Part shown: piece after piece, positions 1-9,197 of the stretch | Position numbering within the stretch: the first letter of the stretch is position 1 | How the letters are laid out: each line of letters starts with the position of its first letter | Assembly: GCF_021533215.1 (NCBI RefSeq) | Contig: NZ_JAJNKA010000019.1 | Location: 32,897 to 96,896 of the forward strand | DNA from: Portibacter lacus | GTDB taxonomy: Bacteria > Bacteroidota > Bacteroidia > Chitinophagales > Saprospiraceae | DNA: 64,000 nt | Reading direction: 5' to 3' | Notes under the pieces: generated by a model | Told to the model about the DNA's origin: nothing | Database searches by the model: none | Seen by the model: the letters and a program-made list of their open reading frames with translations, nothing else | Made by a program: the position numbers and the translations under genes

Positions 1-663
1 ATCAATGAGTCCGATACCATCGGATTACTAGCAGTTCAAGGTCCTAATGCAGAAGCGTTGCTGCAAAAACTTACGGATGTAGATCTCTCCGAAATTGATT
101 TTTATCATTTTCGAAAGGGAACAATAGCTGGAATCGAAAATGCAATTATTTCTGCAACAGGTTATACTGGTTCTGGTGGATTTGAAATCTATGTACCTGA
201 TGATAGACTTGCTGATCTTTGGAATGCGATAGACGCTAAACCATGCGGTCTAGGAGCAAGAGATACCTTAAGGCTTGAAAAAGGATATTGTCTATATGGT
301 AATGATATAAATGACGAAACGTCACCACTTGAGGCAGGCTTAGGATGGATAACAAAACTGAAGATTAAAGAAGATTTTAATTCTAAGGACTTATTTATCG
401 AACAAAAAGCCCAAGGAATCACTAAGAAATTAGTCGGTTTCAAAGTGGATGATCGCAGAGTTCCTAGGCATGGCTATAAAATTTTAAATGAGAAAGAAGA
501 AGAAATCGGAGTCGTTACTTCAGGTACCCAATCTCCGAATTTATCGATACCTATAGGTCTAGGATATGTTCCTACTGAATATGCAGTTCCAGATACGAGC
601 ATATTAATTTCTACTGGAAGAAAAAATCTGAAAGCAACTATTTGCAAAATCCCATTTGTCTAA
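1..663 (+). CDS. gcvT: Aminomethyltransferase (glycine cleavage T protein), 3' part
   Basis: The reading frame is open from the first base, so the gene starts left of the window and about 220 C-terminal residues are seen. T protein moves the methylene group from the aminomethylated lipoyl H protein to tetrahydrofolate in glycine cleavage, in the cytoplasm. Visible family marks are the LLAVQGPNA stretch near the left edge, the block GARDTLRLEKGYCLYG with SPLEAGLGW after it, and a C-terminal barrel-like domain starting near KLVGFKV. A TTG at position 58 is internal and not a true start. The next gene begins 15 bases after the stop, so the two may be cotranscribed. Family assignment is secure; the missing N-terminus cannot be assessed. 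Confidence 0.93.
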   Translation: MNESDTIGLLAVQGPNAEALLQKLTDVDLSEIDFYHFRKGTIAGIENAIISATGYTGSGGFEIYVPDDRLADLWNAIDAKPCGLGARDTLRLEKGYCLYGNDINDETSPLEAGLGWITKLKIKEDFNSKDLFIEQKAQGITKKLVGFKVDDRRVPRHGYKILNEKEEEIGVVTSGTQSPNLSIPIGLGYVPTEYAVPDTSILISTGRKNLKATICKIPFV

Positions 664-678
664 AATTCGAATACATAT

Positions 679-1785
679 ATGAGAGTACAATCTTTTAAAG
701 CTTCATATCCTAATAAATCTTTGTTAATATCTCCAAGTACTTTTTTTGATACGATGGGAGTGAATTTTGCGAAGCATCAGACTTCTGGTCTTTTCGAAGA
801 CGTGGATGAAGATGCAATGTTTGTCTACCAAATCAAGGTGAAAGACATCAAGTATCGTGGAATTATCAATAATACTGAGATTCAAGATTTAATAGATGGA
901 AACATCTTACTTCATGAAGATACCATTCCTGAAAAGGAACAAGACATGGTAGAAGATACGTTAGAGCGAAAGGCGATGATTAAGCCTGTATTACTCTTCC
1001 ATAAGAAGAACAAAAAGTTGAATAAGATCATCAATGCTTATATCGACAATGAGCCCAAGTTTTACAGCTTCGACTTAGATGATGCTAGTACACATACCTT
1101 ATGGAAAATTTCGGATGAGGATCAGTTAGAGCAAATTAGAAATATTTTTCTTTTTGGGGTTGCGAAAGCATTTGTAGCAGATGGACACCATCGCTGCAAG
1201 GCTTCTAAGATGTTATATAAAAACAAACCATCTCAATTTAGAGACCTAGATTTCAGCAGGATGCTCACAGCTTATTTTTCGGAAGATCAAGTCGAAATCT
1301 ATGATCATGTGAAAATGATAGACATCCTTGATACCATAAAGCCAGAGGTTTTTATTGCGGAATTATCTGAGTATGCTAGCGTTCGATTGATAACAAAATT
1401 TAGTTATCCAGATAAGAAAAGAGAATTTGCAGTGCTCTTAAATGGTGAGATTTATAAAGGAAAATGGCGTAAGAAGGTGCTTAAAGATTTTGAGGTTAGT
1501 CCAGATGCCCTCGATGCTTACATCATGAACCAAATTGTTTTCAAGACCATATTTAAAATTGCAGATGTAAGAAGTGATAAGCGAATTTCATTTTTTTCAG
1601 GGAATGAAAAAGTGAAAAGCATTCTGAAGAGAAGCACGGATAATCCTAATTCTATATGCATTCTGCAAAATTCACTTACCTTAAGTGATGTGAAGAAGTT
1701 CTCTTCGAAAAAGAAAAACTTACCACCTAAGAGTACTTGGTTTGAACCGAGAATAAAGAGTGGAATCATTGCGCAGAAGTACTAA
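679..1785 (+). CDS. DUF1015 family protein (SerK-like)
   Basis: A 368-residue cytoplasmic protein of the DUF1015 family. The family hallmark FVADGHHR is at residues 165-172, followed by the helix KASKML. The N-terminal region has the usual [13 protein letters not shown] and a YRGIINN segment. Some archaeal members are ADP-dependent serine kinases, but most bacterial members have no tested role, so no reaction is assigned. It is slightly shorter than the usual 400-odd residues. It lies 15 bases after gcvT and 2 bases before the amidohydrolase gene, so the three read as one operon. A link to serine/glycine metabolism would fit the gcvT neighbour, but this is inference. Confidence 0.8.
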   Translation: MRVQSFKASYPNKSLLISPSTFFDTMGVNFAKHQTSGLFEDVDEDAMFVYQIKVKDIKYRGIINNTEIQDLIDGNILLHEDTIPEKEQDMVEDTLERKAMIKPVLLFHKKNKKLNKIINAYIDNEPKFYSFDLDDASTHTLWKISDEDQLEQIRNIFLFGVAKAFVADGHHRCKASKMLYKNKPSQFRDLDFSRMLTAYFSEDQVEIYDHVKMIDILDTIKPEVFIAELSEYASVRLITKFSYPDKKREFAVLLNGEIYKGKWRKKVLKDFEVSPDALDAYIMNQIVFKTIFKIADVRSDKRISFFSGNEKVKSILKRSTDNPNSICILQNSLTLSDVKKFSSKKKNLPPKSTWFEPRIKSGIIAQKY

Positions 1786-1787
1786 TC

Positions 1788-2960
1788 ATGAAGGTTGTAT
1801 CGGCTGATTTTATTTATGATTCACCTAATGCTAAGTTCTTAACTGATCATGTCCTAATTGTAGATGGTGATGAGATACTAGATCTGATTCATAAGAATGA
1901 AGCACCACATCCAGACTTATTTTATAATGGCATGCTATGCCCCGGATTTATAAATACACACTGTCATCTGGAGTTGTCGCATATGAAAGGCGTTATCCCT
2001 AGTGGTACAGGGCTGATTAATTTTCTTCAGAAAGTTGTCAATCTTAGAGCTTTTCCGGAAGAAGTGATTCAAGAAGCCATTTCGAAAGCAGACCGAGAAA
2101 TGTATGAATCGGGTATAGTCGCCGTAGGTGATATTTCGAACACTGTTGATACTGTTCCAGTCAAGCAAAATTCAAATATTCAATACTATACTTTTGTAGA
2201 GATGTTTGACTTGCTGAATCCTGCAATAACTCAGCTGACTATTGATAAATATATAGATGTATTCAATAAGCATCAAAGCTTAAAGTCCCTTGTGCCTCAT
2301 GCTCCATATACGGTCTCGGAAGTTCTTTTTAATTATATCAAAAAAGAAAATAAACCAAATCAGACAATAAGTATCCATAATCAAGAAGTCAAAGATGAAA
2401 ATGATTTGTTCTTAAGTGGTGATAGTAGATTCGGTGAGTTTTTTAATGGAATCGGTGCTAGTCTAGATCATTTCATTCCGACTGGAACACGATCTATAAA
2501 ATATGCATTAGAAAAAATGGATCCTTCACAAAGAACACTTCTAGTACATAACACCATGTCGATAAAAGAAGATGTCCAATATGCTCATGATTGGTCTAGC
2601 AATGTTTACTGGTGTACCTGCCCGAATGCGAATCTTTATATAGAAAATAGATTACCTGATTACCAAACATTGATGGCTGAAAATGCTCGGATGACGTTAG
2701 GGACAGATAGCCTAAGTTCGAACTGGCAGTTGAATATATGGGAGGAAATAAAGGCTGTTAAGAAATACAATGATTACATTCCTATTAGTGAATTACTTTC
2801 GTGGGCAACGATAAATGGCGCGGAAGCTCTAGGCTTAAGGTCTACATTAGGTTCCTTCGAAAAAGGAAAGAGACCGGGTATTGTGCACATAGATTTAGAC
2901 CCTAGTGCCAGCACATTTGAACTTATGAAGAGCGAAAGTAAATTAATTTTGACTGGATAG
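1788..2960 (+). CDS. Amidohydrolase, aminofutalosine deaminase-like
   Basis: A 390-residue metal-dependent hydrolase of the amidohydrolase superfamily. The N-terminal metal pair is THCH (His58 and His60) inside [17 protein letters not shown]. Later His residues are in SIHNQE and LVHNTM, and the metal Asp is in LGTDSLSSN near residue 305. The ELSHMKG and GTDSLSSN motifs resemble aminodeoxyfutalosine deaminases of the futalosine route to menaquinone, which many Cytophagia use, but cytosine- or guanine-deaminase-like members are related, so the substrate is open. No signal peptide. It starts 2 bases after the DUF1015 stop, which argues for translation coupling. Family confidence is high, substrate confidence low. 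Confidence 0.75.
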   Translation: MKVVSADFIYDSPNAKFLTDHVLIVDGDEILDLIHKNEAPHPDLFYNGMLCPGFINTHCHLELSHMKGVIPSGTGLINFLQKVVNLRAFPEEVIQEAISKADREMYESGIVAVGDISNTVDTVPVKQNSNIQYYTFVEMFDLLNPAITQLTIDKYIDVFNKHQSLKSLVPHAPYTVSEVLFNYIKKENKPNQTISIHNQEVKDENDLFLSGDSRFGEFFNGIGASLDHFIPTGTRSIKYALEKMDPSQRTLLVHNTMSIKEDVQYAHDWSSNVYWCTCPNANLYIENRLPDYQTLMAENARMTLGTDSLSSNWQLNIWEEIKAVKKYNDYIPISELLSWATINGAEALGLRSTLGSFEKGKRPGIVHIDLDPSASTFELMKSESKLILTG

Positions 2961-3116
2961 CCATCACATTTTTATAAGTTAATAAAGATTTAAAACCTCC
3001 TTTTGTATAGCTAGTTTTTACGCTAATTCTACCGATAGCGATAACAAATTCTAATAAAACTATCGAAGTGATTCCATTTTTTAATGCGAATTTTATTTGT
3101 ATCCAAAATCATAATA

Positions 3117-4280
3117 ATGGCAATGCAAAGAAGAACTTGGTTAAAAACTATCGCGCTAACATCTGCGGGCTCAGTCATCGCAAGGAACTTAGATTTCACA
3201 CAACCTAGAATAAGTACATCTCCTAATACTAGCCGTTTTTTAGAATGGGAAAATAGTCCATATAAGGATAGAATTCCAGCTTTGAAAGCTAGATTGTTAG
3301 CAAACGAGAATCCATATGGGCCTTCTGAGGCAGCTAAGGAAGCAATCATTGATTCGGTATCAATGGGTAATAGATATGGACATAAGCAAGCACAAGAACT
3401 TATAGAGATGCTTGCAGCTAAGGAAGGCGTAACTCCAGATCATATCATGTTAGGCCCTGGATCATCTGATCTGCTTGAAAAAGTAGGAATAACTCACTTT
3501 TTAGAAGGTGGAAATATTGTTGCTGCTGACCCAACTTATATGTCGATTATCAATACTGCAAAATCATTCAACGCAGAATGGAAGGCAGTAAAAGTAAAGG
3601 AGAACTGGGAATACGATTTAGATGCGATGAAAGCAGCAATCGATGATAAAACCAAATTGGTTTACATCTGTAATCCTAATAACCCCACCGCTACCATTAC
3701 TCCAGCGGATAAAATTTGGAAATTTTGTGAAGAAGTAGCCGATAAGAAACCTGTGTTCGTGGATGAAGCTTACCTCGAATTCATGGAGCCAGAAGAGCAA
3801 AAGAGTATGGTCGGTTTAGTAAATAAAGGCAAAAATGTAATCATAAGTAGAACGTTCTCAAAGGTATACGGAATGGCAGGCATTAGAGTTGGATATATAG
3901 TAGCCTTGCCTTCCACCCTTGAGAAAATAGAGCATATGGTGAGAAGTAATATGGGATTAAATATTACCGCTTTGCATGCTGCAATTGCTAGTCTTAAGGA
4001 CGAGAACTTTGTATCAGACTCTATTGCGAAAAATGCAGAATGCCGTTCTTATGTATGTGATGAGCTAAGTTCGATGAATATTAAATACGTGCCTTCACAA
4101 ACCAGTTTTATCTTATTCCCCATTGCAATGGATGGGAAGCCATTTTTGAAAGAGATGTTTGATCTTCAAGTAGGTGTTCGGGCGTTCCAGATTTTTGATC
4201 AATCCTATTGTCGTGTAAGCATGGGCACCATGACAGAAATGAAAATGTTTATGGAAGCTTTGAAAAAAGTCATTGCATAG
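3117..4280 (+). CDS. HisC-like class I/II aminotransferase with Tat-type leader
   Basis: A PLP-dependent fold-type I aminotransferase, about 388 residues from the ATG at 3117. The open frame extends to 3084, but the 3117 or 3123 start puts a twin-arginine-like leader, MQRRTWLKT followed by a small-residue stretch, at the N-terminus. Visible marks are ANENPYGPS, the substrate-cleft segment NPNNPT, the aspartate in FVDEAYLEF and the PLP lysine Lys249 in SKVYGMAGIRVGY. These are typical of histidinol-phosphate aminotransferases. Export of a PLP enzyme is unusual, yet this RRxWLK form is common in Bacteroidota. There are no other his genes nearby, so a role in histidine synthesis is doubtful. Substrate unknown. 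Confidence 0.82.
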   Translation: MAMQRRTWLKTIALTSAGSVIARNLDFTQPRISTSPNTSRFLEWENSPYKDRIPALKARLLANENPYGPSEAAKEAIIDSVSMGNRYGHKQAQELIEMLAAKEGVTPDHIMLGPGSSDLLEKVGITHFLEGGNIVAADPTYMSIINTAKSFNAEWKAVKVKENWEYDLDAMKAAIDDKTKLVYICNPNNPTATITPADKIWKFCEEVADKKPVFVDEAYLEFMEPEEQKSMVGLVNKGKNVIISRTFSKVYGMAGIRVGYIVALPSTLEKIEHMVRSNMGLNITALHAAIASLKDENFVSDSIAKNAECRSYVCDELSSMNIKYVPSQTSFILFPIAMDGKPFLKEMFDLQVGVRAFQIFDQSYCRVSMGTMTEMKMFMEALKKVIA

Positions 4281-4288
4281 ATTAGCAC

Positions 4289-5413
4289 ATGGGAGAAGGA
4301 TTGACAAAAACGCTGGTATGTCTACTTTTTATTGGAATCGGAATTTTAATGAAGAGGAAGATATCCTCCAAAGAGCAACTTGGAGGTATCAAATCTATCA
4401 TTTTAAGTCTTGCGCTTCCAGCAACTATTTTTATCGCGTTATTAAAAATTGATATCGCTTTTAATTTACTCATACTTCCCCTGCTCGCCTTCGTAATAAA
4501 TATTCTACTTTTTGGCAGTGGGTTCGCATTACTCAAATGCTTGGGTATTAAATATGATAGCGCTAAAGGGAGAACAATTCTCTTACTTTCAGCTTCCATG
4601 GCTCCAGGCCTTTCATGTTTTCCTTTTATTATAGAATACTTGGGCGAGCAAAGTTTAGCATATGCAGCTTTTGCAGATGTAGGTAATAAGTTTTTCGGTT
4701 TGATTTTACTTTACTTGATAGCCATGCACTGGTTCTATAAATTAACTATTCGAAAAGGTGAAAAGAGTACGAAAGAAGGTGGAAAAATTAAAGGACTTTT
4801 ACTTGCTTTGGTTAATGAGCCCATAAATATTGTTCTTTTCGTGGGTTTAGGAATGCTGATTTTCGGACTCAATTTAAATTCATTACCAATATTTATACAA
4901 TCTGTTGCACAAAGGCTAAGTCTCATCATGACACCTCTGGTTTTAATTTTCATTGGTCTAGCAGTAAATGTAAATAGAAAAGCAGTTAAACTTATTCTAC
5001 AGATTCTTTTTTGGAAATCAGGTATTGCATTTATCATAAGTGGAATTATATTGCTTTTTCTACCAAGTAACCTTTCATTAGCGTCATTAATATTAGTTGT
5101 AGCTTTTCCTCAAAGTGCATTTAGTTTTTGGCCATATGCACATATGACGGCTGTTAAATCTTTAGAGAAAAAGAAGGGTGTTAAAACTTTTGATTCTAAA
5201 TTAGCATTAAACATGCTCGCCTTTTCCCTACCATTTAGTACGATTCTAATTTTAATAATCTGCTCATCAGGGCCAATCTTTGCTAATTCATGGCTTATAA
5301 TAGGACTAGGTGTTGGCTTTGTATTGATACCAATCCTTTTCAATCTGTTTACTAGAAAATCAGGTTTCAATTTTTCATCTGTACCAAGAGAAAATTTGCA
5401 ATTAAGCAAGTAG
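4289..5413 (+). CDS. AEC family permease
   Basis: A 374-residue integral membrane protein with about ten hydrophobic segments in two blocks of five, split by a charged loop near residues 150-165. The N-terminal segment with IGILMKRK followed by LSLALPATIFIALLKI matches the auxin efflux carrier (AEC) family, whose bacterial members move organic acids or amino acids. The start lies 8 bases after the aminotransferase stop, so they are probably one transcript. That suggests, without proving it, that the two act on related small molecules. The C-terminal 20 residues are hydrophilic. The substrate cannot be read from the sequence. Confidence 0.75.
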   Translation: MGEGLTKTLVCLLFIGIGILMKRKISSKEQLGGIKSIILSLALPATIFIALLKIDIAFNLLILPLLAFVINILLFGSGFALLKCLGIKYDSAKGRTILLLSASMAPGLSCFPFIIEYLGEQSLAYAAFADVGNKFFGLILLYLIAMHWFYKLTIRKGEKSTKEGGKIKGLLLALVNEPINIVLFVGLGMLIFGLNLNSLPIFIQSVAQRLSLIMTPLVLIFIGLAVNVNRKAVKLILQILFWKSGIAFIISGIILLFLPSNLSLASLILVVAFPQSAFSFWPYAHMTAVKSLEKKKGVKTFDSKLALNMLAFSLPFSTILILIICSSGPIFANSWLIIGLGVGFVLIPILFNLFTRKSGFNFSSVPRENLQLSK

Positions 5414-5477
5414 ATACCGCTCATCATTTTTTCCTACCACTCATCACAATTGACTAGATTTCTCCCTTTTCTGAGAC

Positions 5478-5485
5478 TATGTTTG
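5478..5485 (+). promoter_or_regulatory. Candidate -7 promoter box of the hydrolase-lytS-lytR operon
   Basis: TATGTTTG matches the Bacteroidota sigma-A -7 consensus TAnnTTTG, 30 bases before the ATG at 5516. No clear TTG lies at the usual 19-20 base distance upstream, so this is a half-supported promoter. Confidence 0.45.
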
Positions 5486-5515
5486 TATTATTATTAACGA
5501 TAAATATAAATACAG

Positions 5516-7249
5516 ATGATAAATAGAATACTAACACTCGCCATTTTTGCAATCTCAACGATGCAGTTAATAGGGCAATCTGTTGTAGGTGACTGGGAAG
5601 GAAAATTAGAAGTACAAGGGAATTCTTTAACTATCATTTTCCATATTTCTGAAAGTGATGGAGTATATGCCAGTACTATGGATAGTCCGAATCAAGGTGC
5701 ATTCGATATTAAGATGGATGCAACAACATTTCAGGATCAAACATTGACCATAAAAAATGCCCAAATGAGCATGGAGACCATTGCTACATTTGACCCAAGT
5801 AAAGATGAAATCTCTGGAAAATTTAACCAAGGGCCAATGAGTCTGCCTATCACACTTAAAAGGATGGAAGAGAAATTCACGAAAGAAAATCTGAGTAATC
5901 ATCCAATTGCGGGTGACTGGAATGGCGCCTTAGACATCATGGGGACACAGCTCCGATTAGTATTTCATGTAAGTGAGGAAAACGATGAATTGACCTCTAC
6001 AATGGATAGCCCGGATCAAGGAGCATTTGGTTTAGCGACAGACGCGACTACTTTTGAAGATAATAAAGTGGAAATAGAAGCAAAAGCTATGGGGATTAAA
6101 GTTCAAGGTGAGTTTGATGCGGAGACTGATGTAATAGAGGGCAAGTTTTATCAGGGTGGTCAAGTTATTCCGCTAAAATTGACAAGGGAAAAGATAGAGA
6201 AAAAGGAAGTTAAGCGACCACAAGAACCTAGCACTTTTGATTACAAGGTGGAGGATGTAAAATTTGAAAATAAAGAAGGTGGACATTCACTTGCTGGAAC
6301 GCTGACGATTCCTGAAAATGGAAAGTTTGAGAAAGTAGTTGTACTTGTTTCAGGATCCGGCCCACAAGACCGAAATGAAGAGCTGCTAGGACATAAGCCA
6401 TTTCTTGTATTGTCTGATTACTTAACTAAGAATGGAGTTGCTGTTTTAAGATACGATGATAGAGGAGTGGGGGAGTCAACAGGTGATTTTGGATCGGCGA
6501 CCTCTATGGACTTAGCTGAAGATGCAATGGCGGCAGTTACATACTTGAGAGGGCGCTCAGATATGAAAGGAAAGAAAATAGGTGTAATGGGGCATAGCGA
6601 AGGTGGACTTATTGCTCCAGTTGTGGCGACGAAAATGCCATTAGATTTCATCGTCCTACTTGCGGGACCTGGAATAGATTCGGATGAGTTATTATTAGAG
6701 CAGACGGAAGCCATTTCAAGAGCTAATGAAGTTGATGAAGAAACGATTCAATTCAGCAAACAAGCATCGAAGTTGATTTTCACAATGATTAAGGAAAATA
6801 AAGAGATGCCTACAGACGAACTGAAAGCTGCAATTGAGGTTCAGTTGAGAAAGGAATTTGCAAAGCTTACGGAAGAGCAAATCAAAGAAATAGGTGACAT
6901 CGAGAAAGAGGTGGAAAATCAAGTTAATGCAGTTACACAACCATGGTTTCGATACTTTCTAGGGTTTTCTCCTGCACCATATCTTAGTAAAGTTACGATT
7001 CCGGTGTTAGCGATAAATGGTTCTAATGATTTACAAGTATTGGCTGATTCTAACTTAAAAGGAATAGAAGAGAACTTAAAGAAAGCAGGAAATAAAAATT
7101 ACCAGATAGAAAAATTAGAAGGTCTCAATCATTTATTTCAACAATCAGAAACTGGATCGCCGAATGAATATGGAACGATCGAAGAAACTTTTAATCAAGA
7201 AGCATTAGATTTAGTTTTAAATTGGATAGAAAGTTTTGATAAGAAATGA
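5516..7249 (+). CDS. Secreted alpha/beta hydrolase with two N-terminal repeat domains
   Basis: A 577-residue exported serine hydrolase. A signal peptide ends near residue 20 (LIGQS). Two similar domains of about 100 residues follow, each with GDW(E/N)G, F-H-(I/V)-S-E and S-T-MDSP-(N/D)-QGAF, so an N-terminal duplication is visible. The hydrolase domain starts near residue 240 with an oxyanion segment VSGSGPQDRNE and has the nucleophile elbow GHSEGG, Ser361. A late Asp in AINGSNDLQ and His in GLNHLFQ complete the triad. The substrate is unknown; acyl or peptidase-like hydrolases of this form are common in Bacteroidota. The stop overlaps the next start (ATGA), so it is coupled to the sensor kinase gene. 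Confidence 0.85.
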   Translation: MINRILTLAIFAISTMQLIGQSVVGDWEGKLEVQGNSLTIIFHISESDGVYASTMDSPNQGAFDIKMDATTFQDQTLTIKNAQMSMETIATFDPSKDEISGKFNQGPMSLPITLKRMEEKFTKENLSNHPIAGDWNGALDIMGTQLRLVFHVSEENDELTSTMDSPDQGAFGLATDATTFEDNKVEIEAKAMGIKVQGEFDAETDVIEGKFYQGGQVIPLKLTREKIEKKEVKRPQEPSTFDYKVEDVKFENKEGGHSLAGTLTIPENGKFEKVVVLVSGSGPQDRNEELLGHKPFLVLSDYLTKNGVAVLRYDDRGVGESTGDFGSATSMDLAEDAMAAVTYLRGRSDMKGKKIGVMGHSEGGLIAPVVATKMPLDFIVLLAGPGIDSDELLLEQTEAISRANEVDEETIQFSKQASKLIFTMIKENKEMPTDELKAAIEVQLRKEFAKLTEEQIKEIGDIEKEVENQVNAVTQPWFRYFLGFSPAPYLSKVTIPVLAINGSNDLQVLADSNLKGIEENLKKAGNKNYQIEKLEGLNHLFQQSETGSPNEYGTIEETFNQEALDLVLNWIESFDKK

Positions 7250-8289
7250 TAGCAATTAGTAATAGGAATTTTTGGATTGCACAGACTGTTGGATGGGGCC
7301 TACTTGGTATCGCGAACTTCTTATTGCAGTATTACACCTTGGGCTTATTTAAGCAGGCGATTATTAATTCTATAATCGCTTTTGCTGCGGGATTTATTAC
7401 CACTACTATTTATAGATCTATCATTAAGAAAGTGGACCTGAATCTTATGAATATAGGGCGGACCATCATCATTATTATTGGTAGTACCCTCTTGTTAATT
7501 CTTGTCATCTTAATAGGTATAAGTATCATCATGTATTTTATGCATGATCGCAAATTTCTAAGTATCAATGAAGTTCTAGGGAATTCGTTTACTTTCGGAA
7601 CGCTAATGCTGATCTGGAACAGTTTGTACTTTATGATTCATTATTTGCACAATTGGAAGAATGCAGAGTCCGAGCGATGGAAATTAGAAGCAGCAGTAAA
7701 AGAAGCGGAGTTAGGCAATCTAAAGGCTCAGATTAATCCACATTTTATGTTTAATGCGATCAATAATATTCGAGCGCTTATTTCTGAAGATGCTGACAAG
7801 GCAAAGGAGATGTTGTTGCACTTTTCTGATATGTTTCGATACTCGCTGGTCTATAATGATAAAAGTTTAGTGGAACTGGGCGATGAGATTGAGATCGTTA
7901 AGAAGTATTTAGAATTGCTATCTATTCAATTCGAAGAAAAGTTGAGTTATACTTTTGAAATAGAAGTTTCATTGGAAGAAGTAAGAATTCCACCGATGAT
8001 GATCCAACTTTTGGTAGAGAATGCTATTAAACATGGTATTTCTGAACTTCCGAATGGAGGGGAAGTAATTATAGGTGCAAGATCTGAGGGAGATAAAATC
8101 ATACTTACGGTAAAAAATACTGGGACGTTAAATGGGAAGCAAACCATTCAGAAAAAAATAGGAGTGGGGATGAAAAACATTAGAGAAAGGCTGAACTTGA
8201 TTTACGGAAATAAAGCACATCTAACATTAGAAGAGGAATCAGGATTTGTCATTGCGATATTAACCTTACCTAAAACGAATAAGGAATGA
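7246..8289 (+). CDS. LytS/YpdA-type sensor histidine kinase
   Basis: A 347-residue membrane kinase. Four hydrophobic segments cover about residues 8-135, then a short coiled linker, then a His_kinase domain with the H-box QINPHFMFNAINNI and the phospho-acceptor His166. The ATP-binding part shows the N-box VENAIKHG and the late glycine box GVGMKNIRERL. Such kinases sense an unknown envelope signal and phosphorylate LytTR regulators. It overlaps the hydrolase gene by 4 bases and the regulator gene by 4 bases, forming a three-gene operon. There is no periplasmic sensor domain of size, so the signal may be membrane-borne. Confidence 0.92.
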   Translation: MIAISNRNFWIAQTVGWGLLGIANFLLQYYTLGLFKQAIINSIIAFAAGFITTTIYRSIIKKVDLNLMNIGRTIIIIIGSTLLLILVILIGISIIMYFMHDRKFLSINEVLGNSFTFGTLMLIWNSLYFMIHYLHNWKNAESERWKLEAAVKEAELGNLKAQINPHFMFNAINNIRALISEDADKAKEMLLHFSDMFRYSLVYNDKSLVELGDEIEIVKKYLELLSIQFEEKLSYTFEIEVSLEEVRIPPMMIQLLVENAIKHGISELPNGGEVIIGARSEGDKIILTVKNTGTLNGKQTIQKKIGVGMKNIRERLNLIYGNKAHLTLEEESGFVIAILTLPKTNKE

Positions 8290-8987
8290 AAGCGATTGTA
8301 GTAGAAGATTCAAGACTTGCTAGAAACGAATTAGTGAAGATGGTGGAAGCATTAGGGAGATTCGAACACATTTATACCGCATCAGATGGAGATGATGCCA
8401 TTATACAGATTAAAGAACATAATCCTGAAGTTATCTTTCTCGATATTCATTTGCCTGGGAAGAATGGATTTGAAGTTCTAGAAGCACTTGACTTTGTTCC
8501 GCCGGTTATTTTTACAACCGCATTTGACGAATACGCCATTAAATCTTTTGAATATAATGCCATTGATTATCTGATGAAGCCTATAAGTCAAGAGCGATTA
8601 GCAAAAGCTTTGGAAAAGTTGCCAATGGAAAGCAAAGAGAAGCAAGAAAAGCTTTCTGTAGATCAGCAAGTTTTTGTTAGGGATGGCGATAAATGTTGGT
8701 TTGTCAAGATAGAGGATATTCGCTTGTTTGAATCAATGGGAAATTACACGAGAATTTACTTTGAAAATGAAAAGCCTATGATTCTGAAGTCTCTGAGTTA
8801 CCTAGAGGAAATTCTTGAGGATAAGCGATTTTTCAGAGCCAATCGACAGGAAATCATCAATGTCAAGTTTGTGAATAATATTGCTCCAAGTTTTAATGGG
8901 AAGCTGAAAATCACGCTGATCACAGGTGAAGAAGTGGAAGTTTCAAGGCGACAAAGTGCGGAATTTAAAGCGGTATTCGGGATCTGA
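8286..8987 (+). CDS. LytTR family response regulator
   Basis: A 233-residue DNA-binding response regulator. The receiver domain spans about residues 1-115, with acidic pocket residues in VVEDSR, phospho-acceptor Asp53 in FLDIHLPG, the TTAFDEYA segment and the conserved Lys in YLMKPIS. A LytTR DNA-binding domain follows from about residue 125, with FESMGNYTRIYF and the RANRQEIINV helix. It is the cognate partner of the kinase whose gene overlaps it by 4 bases. Likely targets are its own operon or envelope genes, but no binding repeat was recognised nearby. Confidence 0.93.
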   Translation: MKAIVVEDSRLARNELVKMVEALGRFEHIYTASDGDDAIIQIKEHNPEVIFLDIHLPGKNGFEVLEALDFVPPVIFTTAFDEYAIKSFEYNAIDYLMKPISQERLAKALEKLPMESKEKQEKLSVDQQVFVRDGDKCWFVKIEDIRLFESMGNYTRIYFENEKPMILKSLSYLEEILEDKRFFRANRQEIINVKFVNNIAPSFNGKLKITLITGEEVEVSRRQSAEFKAVFGI

Positions 8988-9197
8988 TCGCTGAAAATGG
9001 AAGTTAATAATCCTAGACTATCATCTAGCTAGACTAATAGCGCTTGCTAGTTAATTTGGTTTTATGATCTGTAGATGAAGAATGCAATATGAGTATGATC
9101 CTCACATTGACATAAAAGCATTAAAACACTATACAATTGCTTCATTCTTCTTGCAATGTCTTATTTGTTTCCGTTATTTGTGACAAATAAATGATCA

